From: JBHAEC01 sp041855385
GTDB lineage: Bacteria > Bacillota > Negativicutes > Veillonellales > Veillonellaceae
Direction: 5' to 3'
Assembly (NCBI GenBank): GCA_041855385.1
Contig: JBHAEC010000041.1
Span: 1-35,261, forward strand
DNA: 35,261 nucleotides
The position numbers were made by a program, and so were the translations under genes. A model generated the notes under the pieces. It was not told the DNA's origin, searched no databases, and saw only the letters and a list, made by a program, of their open reading frames with translations. Shown here piece by piece: positions 23,457-31,363 of this stretch. Numbering within the stretch: position 1 is the first letter of the stretch; each line of letters begins with the position of its first letter.

Positions 23457-24080
23457 CTAATATAAGCGTTCATACACTGTTTTTCTTTCTTGAACCAGCT
23501 TAATATATTCTCTCGTTTCCGGAAAAGGGATCTCATCAACAGCCGAAAAATCAGCTCCCCATTTATGCGTTTCCATCCACGATTCAACATTTCCCCGCCC
23601 CGCATTATACGCTGCCAAAGCAAGGACCTCATTGCCTTTGAATTCCTGCATTAAATAGGCTAAATACCACGTACCGAGCCGTATATTCATTTGGGGATTC
23701 TTTATGTCTAAATCATCGCCAAATTCCTTTGTCATTTCCTTAGTAATCCATTGAGCTGTTTCTGGCATAATCTGCATAAGGCCAACTGCTCCCCGATCGG
23801 ACACGGCATTTTCATCAAACTTACTTTCTGTCAAAATAACAGCAGCTACAAGGGAAAAGGGAAGATTTCTGCTCGCCGATTCATGTCTAATCTCTTCTCT
23901 ATATCTTAAAGGGTACGCATATTCTCTTGCTACGTAGGGCTCAGCAAAATGGAAATAAAAAAGACAAAATAGTAAAATGCTTACTCCTATCCAGAACCCT
24001 TCCCATCCCTGCTTATGGGAGTCCTGCTTTTTCACATTTTTACTTCTCTTCCTCTTTCGAATAGTTCCTTTTCTTTCCAT
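23457..24080 (-). CDS. Membrane-anchored lytic transglycosylase (SLT domain)
   Basis: 207 aa. A basic N-terminus (KGTIRKRKRSKNVKK) and one membrane segment (residues 29-46) anchor it with the rest in the periplasm. The SLT domain spans about 62-200: catalytic Glu85 in ILTESKFDENA, then GAVGLMQIMPETA and LALAAYNAGRGNV. Such enzymes cleave the glycan strands of peptidoglycan to 1,6-anhydromuramyl ends. The start overlaps the end of coaE by 49 bases; GGAG 5 bases before ATG 24080 supports it. A GTG at 24035 would abut the coaE stop but would remove the basic N-terminus. Confidence 0.92.
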   Translation of the reverse strand: MERKGTIRKRKRSKNVKKQDSHKQGWEGFWIGVSILLFCLFYFHFAEPYVAREYAYPLRYREEIRHESASRNLPFSLVAAVILTESKFDENAVSDRGAVGLMQIMPETAQWITKEMTKEFGDDLDIKNPQMNIRLGTWYLAYLMQEFKGNEVLALAAYNAGRGNVESWMETHKWGADFSAVDEIPFPETREYIKLVQERKTVYERLY

Positions 24081-24652
24081 ACTCTCTCCAATGTATCGTA
24101 TAATTCCTTTACTGTTCCGTTATTATCAATGACAAGATGGGCATATGCTTTCTTTTCTTCTCCTGTCATTTGACTTGCCAATATTTTTTTTGCAGCTTCA
24201 AAAGAACATCCATTTCGCTTCATCAAACGAGATATTTGTACCTCTTTTTTTACATCCACAAGCCAAACTTCATCCATCTCCGTGTGCCAACCGGTTTCAA
24301 TCAGCAAAGGAACGTCACAAAAAACTATCTTTTCCTTGCGAAGAGATGCTTTTTCTACTTCTTCTTTCATCATCTCTTTAATAGCTCCATGTAATATGTC
24401 GTTAATTTTTTTTCTCGCATTTACATCATCAAAGATAAGATCTCTGAGCTTTGTACGGTCTAATGTTCCGTCATATTTCAGTATATCTCTTCCGAAAGTA
24501 TCTACAATTGCTCGTAGCCCTTCCGTATTTGGTTCGACTGCTATTCGTGCCAACTGATCCGCGTCTATTACGGTTACACCCTTTTTCTTCAGCCACTCCG
24601 AAACGGTACTTTTTCCACTGGCGATACCGCCAGTCAATCCAATCAAATACAT
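24032..24652 (-). CDS. coaE: Dephospho-CoA kinase
   Basis: 206 aa. Last step of coenzyme A synthesis: ATP-dependent 3'-phosphorylation of dephospho-CoA. The P-loop GGIASGKS is at residues 8-15, then VIDADQLAR (substrate Asp), FCDVPLLIETG, WLVDVKKEVQISRLMKRNG and the C-terminal YAHLVIDNNG. AGGATAAA precedes the ATG. It lies 31 bases after polA; mutM, often between them in Firmicutes, is absent. Confidence 0.96.
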   Translation of the reverse strand: MYLIGLTGGIASGKSTVSEWLKKKGVTVIDADQLARIAVEPNTEGLRAIVDTFGRDILKYDGTLDRTKLRDLIFDDVNARKKINDILHGAIKEMMKEEVEKASLRKEKIVFCDVPLLIETGWHTEMDEVWLVDVKKEVQISRLMKRNGCSFEAAKKILASQMTGEEKKAYAHLVIDNNGTVKELYDTLERVWKEKELFERGREVKM

Positions 24653-24683
24653 TTTATCCTTTCTGCACTCGCTGCTATTACAT

Positions 24684-27413
24684 CTATTTAATTAAGGCCC
24701 AATTTTTTGCATGATGAACATCCACCTCAAGGGGTACGGATAAGGAAACAATCTTTTCCATTTCTTCTTTTAATAGTTCTTCCAATTTTTCCACCTCATC
24801 TTCCGGTGCTTCAAATACCAGCTCATCGTGCACCTGAAGCAGTAGGCGGGAACGCATATTTAAAGTTCTTATACACTCTTCTACTCGAATCATAGCCAAC
24901 TTTATTATGTCCGCTGCCGTTCCCTGAATAGGCGTATTCATGGCTGTCCTTTCGGCAAAGGAGCGCCGATTAAAATTACGGCTGTTGATATCAGGCAGTG
25001 TGCGAAGTCTCCCGAACATAGTTCGAACCAATCCTTCTTGCCGTGCCATCTCAATCATACTATCCATAAAGGACTTAATTTTTCCGTATCGGCCCAAATA
25101 AGTTTCAATATATCGCTTTGCTTCTTCCCTTGTTATACCTAAATCACGAGATAACCCAAAATCGCTGATACCATAAATTATACCGAAATTAACAGCTTTA
25201 GCATGGGAACGTTCCTCTGAGGTAACCTCTTCAACAGGCTTACTCAACACCTCCGCTGCTGTATAGCGGTGGATATCAAGCCCTTCAGCAAAAGCCTTTA
25301 GCATACCTTCATCACCGCAAAAATGAGCTAGCACCCGTAGTTCTATTTGGGAATAGTCAGCACTAACCAAATAATCATATCCTGGCCCCGGCAGAAATAA
25401 GGAACGTATTTGCTTTCCTCTTTCCGTCCTGACAGGGATGTTCTGCAAATTCGGATCTGAGCTGCTGAGCCGACCTGTAGCCGTAACCGTCTGGTTAAAT
25501 GTCGTATGAATACGTTTTGTCTTTTCGCTAACCAAGTCTTCCAATCCTTCCAAATAGGTGGAAACGAGTTTGGCTACAGTTCGATAAGACAATATTTTCT
25601 CAATAATCGAATGAGAAGGCTTTAATAAATCAAGCACTTCTGCGTCTGTAGAATAGCCTGTTTTTGTTTTTCGTATTATCGGAAGACCCATTTCCTCAAA
25701 TAAAACTACACCCAACTGCTTTGGCGAATTAATATTAAATTCATGTCCTGCAAGGCTGTAAATCCCCTTAGTCAAAGTCTCAATTTCACGGTTAAACTCG
25801 CTTTTAATTGCCTTTAAATCCTCAAGGTTAATATATATTCCATTTTTTTCCATTACACCAAGAGAATAAATAAGGGGCAATTCAATTTCGTTGTACAAAT
25901 ATAGAAGGCCCTTTTCTGCAATCTCACCTATAGCAACTTCCTTCATAGCATATAAAGCCCTTACAATATCTCTTCCCTCTTTGTCCGCATCAGCAGAAGA
26001 AATCACCTTCTCATTAAACCGCTCACAAAGATAAGAGATACCGTAGTTGTTGCGAGTTGGATCAAGTAAATACGCCATTAGTGCAATGTCAAAAAAGCGA
26101 GCTTTTCGCTCTTCTTCAATCGAAAAGTTTTTTTCCATGCTCAAATCAGGGATATCGTCAATATTTTCAGCAAAAGCAAACAAGTCCGCTTCCTTCGGAA
26201 TCAGCGAGCCCTTTGACAGTGATCTTTCTTTCTCATAGACAGGAATTAATAAAGGTTCACTTTCACCTAATGCTTCCATAAGAGTTTTTCCCTGCATGGT
26301 AATAATCGATTTTGCCTCCCTCATGATAGATTCAAGCTTACCGATTAGGACCTGATCATCCTCCGCCTTTGCAAACATTTCACCATTAAAAAGATATATT
26401 TCTCTTATTTTCTCAAAAGGAGACTTTCCTTCGGTACGCAAATAAACGGAAATGTCCTTTTCTTTCCAAAATGCCGGTTCTAACGAAGCCAAATCCTTAT
26501 ATTCTATCGGTAAAGACGCAGAAAAATCTTCTATATCAGGGAGATTCTCTTTGCCGAATACATGCTCTACTCTGGAGAGAATACTATGAAATCCCAAATG
26601 ATCAAAAAGACGGCGTAGATCTTCCCCACGCAGCTCCGGAACAAAGTTCTCCGGTTTCCACGGCATATCCATATGAGTGTTAATTGTTGCCAAGTCTTTA
26701 GACAAAAATGCCATTTCTTTGTTATGGGATAATTTTTCCTTTAGTTTTCCCTTTATGTCTTCAATATTATTATATAAGTTATCTATAGTCTTAAATTCAC
26801 TAATTAATTTGAGAGCCGTTTTTTCTCCAACCCCGGGCACCCCCGGAATATTATCCGAGGAATCGCCCATAAGGGCTTTCATTTCTATCACTGCAGCAGG
26901 AGAGTAACCATATATCTCCTCTATATTCTCTTCAGTTATATGTAAAATTTCACTAATTCCTTTTTTAGTAAGCCAAACGGAACTGTAGGAGTCAACAAGC
27001 TGCAATGCATCTCTATCTCCCGTAATAATATAGGTTTCCAATTCAGGTCCGCCAAATTTTTTAGACAAAGACCCAATGATGTCATCGCCCTCATATCCTT
27101 CCTCTTCCAAAGAGGGAATACCGAGAACCAAAAGAACTTCTTTAATCAATTCAAATTGGCTGCTAAGTTCAACAGGAGCCGGAGGCCTGTGTGCTTTATA
27201 TTCACTGTACATATCTGTTCGAAATGTAACCTTTCCCTTATCAAAAGCTACAGCCACATAATCCGGCTTTATTTGTTCATAGGCCTTTAAAAGCATGGTT
27301 AAAAAGCCGTACACCGCATTAGTGGGTATTCCGTGGGCATTACTAAGTGGGGGAAGGGCAAAAAAAGCCCTGTAGAGCAAGCTGCTCCCATCTATTATCA
27401 TCATCTTTTTCAT
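24684..27413 (-). CDS. polA: DNA polymerase I (5'-nuclease and polymerase; proofreading site degenerate)
   Basis: 909 aa from ATG 27413 (MKKMMIIDG). GGAGG lies 5 bases upstream and overlaps an in-frame ATG at 27425, which I reject. The N-terminal 5'-3' nuclease (about 1-290) has IIDGSSLLYRAF, YEGDDIIGS, TGDRDALQLV, GDSSDNIPGVPGVGEKTA. The polymerase has motif A DYSQIELRVLAH, motif B RSHAKAVNFGIIYG and motif C LQVHDELVFE. In the middle domain the exonuclease carboxylates are missing: where a D-x-E motif is expected there is VYLRTEG. This matches Gram-positive Pol I proteins without proofreading. It functions in Okazaki-fragment processing and repair. First gene of the coaE cluster. Confidence 0.97.
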   Translation of the reverse strand: MKKMMIIDGSSLLYRAFFALPPLSNAHGIPTNAVYGFLTMLLKAYEQIKPDYVAVAFDKGKVTFRTDMYSEYKAHRPPAPVELSSQFELIKEVLLVLGIPSLEEEGYEGDDIIGSLSKKFGGPELETYIITGDRDALQLVDSYSSVWLTKKGISEILHITEENIEEIYGYSPAAVIEMKALMGDSSDNIPGVPGVGEKTALKLISEFKTIDNLYNNIEDIKGKLKEKLSHNKEMAFLSKDLATINTHMDMPWKPENFVPELRGEDLRRLFDHLGFHSILSRVEHVFGKENLPDIEDFSASLPIEYKDLASLEPAFWKEKDISVYLRTEGKSPFEKIREIYLFNGEMFAKAEDDQVLIGKLESIMREAKSIITMQGKTLMEALGESEPLLIPVYEKERSLSKGSLIPKEADLFAFAENIDDIPDLSMEKNFSIEEERKARFFDIALMAYLLDPTRNNYGISYLCERFNEKVISSADADKEGRDIVRALYAMKEVAIGEIAEKGLLYLYNEIELPLIYSLGVMEKNGIYINLEDLKAIKSEFNREIETLTKGIYSLAGHEFNINSPKQLGVVLFEEMGLPIIRKTKTGYSTDAEVLDLLKPSHSIIEKILSYRTVAKLVSTYLEGLEDLVSEKTKRIHTTFNQTVTATGRLSSSDPNLQNIPVRTERGKQIRSLFLPGPGYDYLVSADYSQIELRVLAHFCGDEGMLKAFAEGLDIHRYTAAEVLSKPVEEVTSEERSHAKAVNFGIIYGISDFGLSRDLGITREEAKRYIETYLGRYGKIKSFMDSMIEMARQEGLVRTMFGRLRTLPDINSRNFNRRSFAERTAMNTPIQGTAADIIKLAMIRVEECIRTLNMRSRLLLQVHDELVFEAPEDEVEKLEELLKEEMEKIVSLSVPLEVDVHHAKNWALIK

Positions 27414-27454
27414 ATGTGCCTCCATAATTGACCTTATATACCAGTATCTTTATC

Positions 27455-27463
27455 ATTATACCA
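27455..27463 (-). promoter_or_regulatory. Extended -10 promoter of polA
   Basis: TGGTATAAT on the minus strand, 42 bases before the polA start, is a TGn-extended -10 element. I see no good -35, which extended -10 promoters can lack. It is back to back with the rpsT promoter. Confidence 0.5.
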
Positions 27464-27506
27464 TGACAGACTAAGGCTGCCCATCAAAAGAAATCCCCTG
27501 TTTTAC

Positions 27507-27535
27507 TTGCATTAACAATACAGTTGTGATATAAT
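27507..27535 (+). promoter_or_regulatory. Promoter of rpsT
   Basis: TTGCAT (27507-27512) and a perfect TATAAT (27530-27535) are 17 bases apart on the plus strand. Transcription should begin near 27542, giving a leader of about 40 bases. Confidence 0.8.
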
Positions 27536-27581
27536 CACACAGGTATAGATTTGGAAACATTAGTTTAAGGAGGTGACTCAA

Positions 27582-27842
27582 TTGCCAAATATTAAATCCA
27601 GTGTGAGAAGCGTAAAAACGGATGCTGAACGTCGTGCTAGAAATTCTGCTGTTAAATCTACGATTCGCACCGCAAGCCGTAAGACCGTTGAAGCTGTTCA
27701 AGCAGGCGCAGTAGAAGATGCTAAACAAGCACTTGTTCATGCTACTAGCGTAATTGATAAAGCAGCCTCCAAAGGCGTTCTTCATAAAAATACTGCTGCT
27801 CGTAAAAAATCTAAATTAGCAGCAAAGGTAAACGCAATGTAA
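27582..27842 (+). CDS. rpsT: 30S ribosomal protein S20, TTG start
   Basis: 86 aa, basic, helical. It binds 16S rRNA early in 30S assembly. The start is TTG at 27582, giving MPNIKSSVRSV, which aligns with the usual S20 N-terminus. AAGGAGGTGA ends 5 bases before it. The in-frame GTG at 27573 lies inside that ribosome site and is rejected. Signatures: NSAVKSTIRTASRK, ASKGVLHKNTAARKKSKLAAKVNAM. It is a single-gene unit with its own promoter and terminator, divergent from polA and convergent with deoB. E. coli rpsT also uses a UUG start, linked to S20 feedback control; the same weak start here hints at similar control. Confidence 0.96.
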   Translation: MPNIKSSVRSVKTDAERRARNSAVKSTIRTASRKTVEAVQAGAVEDAKQALVHATSVIDKAASKGVLHKNTAARKKSKLAAKVNAM

Positions 27843-27860
27843 TTATACAATGCCTTATGT

Positions 27861-27898
27861 AAAAGGACGTATACAGGTTCTCCTGTATACGTCCTTTT
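27861..27898. terminator. Bidirectional terminator between rpsT and deoB
   Basis: A perfect 17-bp stem (arms 27861-27877 and 27882-27898) with loop TTCT. A run of T follows on the plus strand (27895-27900), and four T lie at the 3' end of the stem on the minus strand. It starts 18 bases after the rpsT stop and overlaps none of deoB, which ends at 27899 on the other strand, so it can serve both converging genes. Confidence 0.9.
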
Positions 27899-29068
27899 TT
27901 ATTTCAGTAAATGCAGAAAACTACTTCCGTATTTCGAAAGCGGGCAAGCGAAATTATCCAAAACCGTCTGCCCTAAATCTGCAAAGGTTTCTCTCGTCCC
28001 TAATCGGATCTCTTTTTTTAGCGAAGGAGAATAACCTAAAAGAGGAACCTCTTCGCGTGTGTGGTCCGATCCCTCCCAAGTTGGATCATTGCCATGATCC
28101 GCAGTTAAAAAAAGTACGTCATCTTCTCTTAAAATCTCTATCAGTCCACCTAGTTGATAGTCAAAATCTTCAATTGCTCTGGCATATCCTTCTACATCCC
28201 GCCTATGGCCGTATTCGCTGTCAAATTCAACCAAATTTGCCATTAAAAGACCTTCTTCAAACACGCCTCCCATAAGCTCCGCAATTTTGTTCATTCCATG
28301 AGAGTTGGATACAGTCGAATATGACGCACTTATGCCGACATGAGCATAGATATCGCTGATTTTTCCCACACCTATAGTCTGTTTATTGGCTTTTTTTAGT
28401 ATTTCAAAATTTAATACCATTTCCGGCATTCGACTATAGTCATGCCGATGCCCGGTGCGAACATAATTCCCCTGTTTTCCCACAAAAGGCCTTGCAATAA
28501 CACGTCCCACTGCGTAGGAACCTATGCACACCTCTTCTCTTACAATCTTACAAATCCTATACAGCTCATCTAAAGGAATAACCTCTTCATGAGCTGCTAT
28601 CTGAAACACGGAATCCGCTGATGTATATATTATGGGCTTACCCGTCTTTATGTGCTCCGCGCCCAAACGCTCAATGATCTCTGTTCCCGACGCTACCTCA
28701 TTTCCCAAATGACCATATCCTGTTTTTTTCTCAAATAAATCAACCAGTTCTTTCGGAAATCCATGATAAAAAACAGGAAAAGGCTCTTGAACGGGATGTC
28801 CCATAATTTCCCAATGTCCGCTGGTAGTGTCTTTACCGGTACTAATTTCCCTCATTTTGCCATAGGCACCTTCTACTTTTATATTTGTCTTATCTATATT
28901 TGCTATTTTTTCAAAGCCGAGACGCCGCAAATTGGGACAACGGAGATATCCTCTTTTTTTATAAATATTTCCTACCGTATCCGCTCCTTCGTTGCCAAAG
29001 CGAAGAGCATCCGGCGCTCCACCTATCCCCACACTGTCAAGGACAATTATTATTACACGCTTAAACAT
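27899..29068 (-). CDS. deoB: Phosphopentomutase
   Basis: 389 aa. Interconverts (deoxy)ribose 1-phosphate and 5-phosphate, linking nucleoside breakdown to the pentose pathway. An alkaline-phosphatase-superfamily metalloenzyme: metal-binding Asp in VIIIVLDSVGIGG, the phosphorylated Thr in GKDTTSGHWEI, and FLTADHGNDPTWEGSDHTREEVP near the end. The start is ATG 29068 with GGAG 5 bases upstream; GTG 29080 is an in-frame extension I reject. The preceding Nudix gene is 23 bases away. In B. subtilis nudF and the deoB homologue drm are close but separated by other genes, so this looks like a condensed version. Confidence 0.96.
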   Translation of the reverse strand: MFKRVIIIVLDSVGIGGAPDALRFGNEGADTVGNIYKKRGYLRCPNLRRLGFEKIANIDKTNIKVEGAYGKMREISTGKDTTSGHWEIMGHPVQEPFPVFYHGFPKELVDLFEKKTGYGHLGNEVASGTEIIERLGAEHIKTGKPIIYTSADSVFQIAAHEEVIPLDELYRICKIVREEVCIGSYAVGRVIARPFVGKQGNYVRTGHRHDYSRMPEMVLNFEILKKANKQTIGVGKISDIYAHVGISASYSTVSNSHGMNKIAELMGGVFEEGLLMANLVEFDSEYGHRRDVEGYARAIEDFDYQLGGLIEILREDDVLFLTADHGNDPTWEGSDHTREEVPLLGYSPSLKKEIRLGTRETFADLGQTVLDNFACPLSKYGSSFLHLLK

Positions 29069-29091
29069 AAGTACTCCCACTACTTCCTTAA

Positions 29092-29625
29092 TCAGCCCAA
29101 CTTTACAAGAGCCATTAACAAAGCCGCTAAAGTTTTTCCATCCGTCAGTTCATTTTTTAAAATCATATCCTTAATTTCCTCCGGCGTTTTATAAAATAAT
29201 TCCACATATTCGTCTTCATCCCATGCTCTATTTCCTTCATAAATTTGGCCGGCCAAATATATATGAAGCACTTCATCACAAAATCCCGGTGTTGTTAAAA
29301 TTGGCCCTAAATAGGTCCAATCATTGGCACAAAGTCCTGTTTCTTCTTCTAATTCTCTCTTTGCACACGCTAAAGGATCCTCGCCTGCATCAAGTTTGCC
29401 GGCCGGAATTTCCCATATGACCTCATCTAGAGGATAACGATACTGCCTTTCCAGTAAAATGCACCCATCATCACGCCTTACCACTACCGCACTGGCACCG
29501 GGATGATGAACAACTTCTCTAGTGGCGCTTTTTCCCGACGGCAATTGTACTGTATCCACAGATAATTTCAGCATGCGCCCTTCAAATTTCATACTTGAAG
29601 ATAAAAAACGCTCTTTTTCAACCAT
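29092..29625 (-). CDS. nudF: Nudix hydrolase, ADP-ribose pyrophosphatase type
   Basis: 177 aa. The Nudix box is complete: GKLDAGEDPLACAKRELEEE followed by TGL, matching G-x5-E-x7-R-E-U-x-E-E-x-G-U. Upstream, VVHHPGASAVV and YRYPLDEVIWEIPAG are typical of the ADP-ribose pyrophosphatase subgroup, which splits ADP-ribose into AMP and ribose 5-phosphate. GGGGG precedes the ATG. The link with deoB fits ribose phosphate salvage. Substrate is inferred from subgroup only. Confidence 0.88.
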   Translation of the reverse strand: MVEKERFLSSSMKFEGRMLKLSVDTVQLPSGKSATREVVHHPGASAVVVRRDDGCILLERQYRYPLDEVIWEIPAGKLDAGEDPLACAKRELEEETGLCANDWTYLGPILTTPGFCDEVLHIYLAGQIYEGNRAWDEDEYVELFYKTPEEIKDMILKNELTDGKTLAALLMALVKLG

Positions 29626-29672
29626 AGTTAATCCCCCATTGAAACATCAGTTTACCCATATTCATGCATTAA

Positions 29673-30731
29673 TTAAATATTGTGTCTTTTATAAGCTCTC
29701 CACACCATAAAAAGAGCGGTTCCCAGAGCTAAAATCGAGTAATATTCCCCTCCTACTATAAAGGATGGAACAATAAAGGCTGTACCGGTTAGGAAATTAA
29801 TAGCTATAATAGTTTTTTTATTCTTCTCTTCCGCGATTATCTCCTGTACATTACCAGCACTTTTTTGTTTTATAATAATTCTTTTAGTTTTCCTAATAAA
29901 CCATGCATAAAATCCGGAAACTACCATCATAGTTGTCAAGACAGAAAAAATCATCCAAAGCATTCTGGTTACCGGCAGCTGATTATTACGATAGTGAAAC
30001 TCTAGCCCATATCCCCAAACCAGCATACTTTTAGGGATATCCTTAGTTATGTATAAAGGTTTGCTTTCGTAATCGGCAGGGACTACTACAATTTGCCGTA
30101 AATAATTCTTTTCCATAAATTCAGGGGAAATAAATACAAAATAATAGGAATTATTTTGTTCGGAAACCTTTTCCCTAACTGTATATAATTTTCTGTTCGG
30201 ATAAAGTGAAGAAACGAAAAGCCCGGCTTCTTCGCTACTCAATCGATTGGATTCGGCTATAAAAGTGGAAAAGGTCATATCCGCTTCCCTCAACATTTGT
30301 TTTTCATAGCCTTCTCTCGTATGAGAATACCCTACAATCATAACTCCGGTCACGCAGAGAACCATACTCCACATTGCCATGGTTATACCCAAAAAACGAT
30401 GTACATCTTTCCAGTAAGATAAATTTGTATATTTTCTTACGCTGCCAAGAGGGGTATTTCCGGAGAAAGGTTTATATATTTTTATACCTGACACAATAGT
30501 TATAAGAGCAATAAGACAAACCACTCCTAAAAAAGTGAGCCCCTGACTTCCCAAACTCATATTAGCATGAAAACGCATAATAGATCGCATAATAGGGCGC
30601 ATTTCCGGAATGATGTAAACAATTTCGTTCGAAGCCAGCATTAGTAGACCGGTTAGGCTGAGCATAAAAAAGAAAATTCCGCTTATCCATGCTGTCACTT
30701 TATGTATTTTATACCACTTCGCAATTATCAT
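29673..30731 (-). CDS. PepSY-associated transmembrane protein
   Basis: 352 aa membrane protein with about five to six helices: 13-34, 64-84, about 115-137, a pair near 255-280, and two at the C-terminus. A periplasmic PepSY-like domain lies between about 140 and 250 (FVSSLYPNRKLYTVREKV and QIVVVPADYESKPLYI). Histidines near membrane edges (KIHKVTAW, RFHANMSLG, DVHRFLGI, LEFHYRN) follow the pattern of PepSY_TM proteins, several of which are linked to iron or haem redox work. No partner iron gene is adjacent, so the role is open. AGGAAGGAAG precedes the ATG. A small stem (30751-30768) with T residues sits in the leader. It may be co-transcribed with nudF-deoB, 47 bases away. Confidence 0.8.
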   Translation of the reverse strand: MIIAKWYKIHKVTAWISGIFFFMLSLTGLLMLASNEIVYIIPEMRPIMRSIMRFHANMSLGSQGLTFLGVVCLIALITIVSGIKIYKPFSGNTPLGSVRKYTNLSYWKDVHRFLGITMAMWSMVLCVTGVMIVGYSHTREGYEKQMLREADMTFSTFIAESNRLSSEEAGLFVSSLYPNRKLYTVREKVSEQNNSYYFVFISPEFMEKNYLRQIVVVPADYESKPLYITKDIPKSMLVWGYGLEFHYRNNQLPVTRMLWMIFSVLTTMMVVSGFYAWFIRKTKRIIIKQKSAGNVQEIIAEEKNKKTIIAINFLTGTAFIVPSFIVGGEYYSILALGTALFMVWRAYKRHNI

Positions 30732-30832
30732 AAAAACTTCCTTCCTAAAAAGTAGATAGAGCTCTACTCTTCCAACTCGGTAATTGCTCTTCCCAATAAC
30801 TGAAAATTCTCAGGTACTGACCTATAGATAAA

Positions 30833-30864
30833 AATGCTAGGAAAAGTCCCCCTTTCCTAGCATT
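30833..30864 (-). terminator. Terminator after dut
   Basis: A perfect 12-bp stem (AATGCTAGGAAA with TTTCCTAGCATT) around an 8-base loop, followed on the minus strand by TTT. It lies 23 bases beyond the dut stop and separates the rpsO-pnp-dut unit from the PepSY gene. Confidence 0.85.
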
Positions 30865-30887
30865 CTACCACTCCATAGAAATTGTCT

Positions 30888-31337
30888 TTATTTACTTCCC
30901 GTACTGCCGATGCCCCCTACTCGCACACCGCGAGCATCATCATCATTCGTAACCAAATATTTTGAAAAAATTCCCTGAGCCACTCGCTCACCTTTTTCAA
31001 GAGTCACAGCCTTGTCTGTAGGATTAAAGAAAGCAATCATAATATGACCCTCATTATCTTCGTTATTGTAGTAGTCGCTGTCAATAATTCCTGTGCTGTT
31101 AATGAGCATTAATCCCCTTTTTACAGCTATGCTTGATCGAATATGAATAGCCAAATATTCATCATAGTTCATAAACGCTTTTAATCCCGTAGGGACCAAT
31201 ACAATACCTTTAGGTGCTATCTCCACCGTTTCCGCACATTCGATATCATATCCCGCACTCTCGGTTGTTTTTCGACAAGGCAAAGAAATATCCTTGTGTT
31301 CAAAGGCTGAAACAATTTCAAATCCACGAATCTCCAT
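30888..31337 (-). CDS. dut: dUTP diphosphatase (trimeric dUTPase)
   Basis: 149 aa, the usual size. Hydrolyses dUTP to dUMP and pyrophosphate, keeping uracil out of DNA and feeding dTMP synthesis. Five motifs are visible: ESAGYDIE (I), RSSIAVKRGL (II), NSTGIIDSDYYNN (III, with the catalytic Asp), KGERVAQGIF (IV) and VGGIGSTG (V). Motif II has Ser-Ile where Gly-Leu is common, and motif III carries an acidic insertion NNEDNEG, as in some Gram-positive and phage dUTPases. GAGGAGAGG precedes the ATG. It starts 26 bases after pnp and ends its transcript. Confidence 0.94.
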   Translation of the reverse strand: MEIRGFEIVSAFEHKDISLPCRKTTESAGYDIECAETVEIAPKGIVLVPTGLKAFMNYDEYLAIHIRSSIAVKRGLMLINSTGIIDSDYYNNEDNEGHIMIAFFNPTDKAVTLEKGERVAQGIFSKYLVTNDDDARGVRVGGIGSTGSK

Positions 31338-31363
31338 TCTTACATCCTCTCCTCAAGAACCTA

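Noticed and set aside
30732..30832. Riboswitch upstream of the PepSY gene
   Set aside because: I looked for TPP, FMN and similar cores and found only isolated short matches and a small stem.
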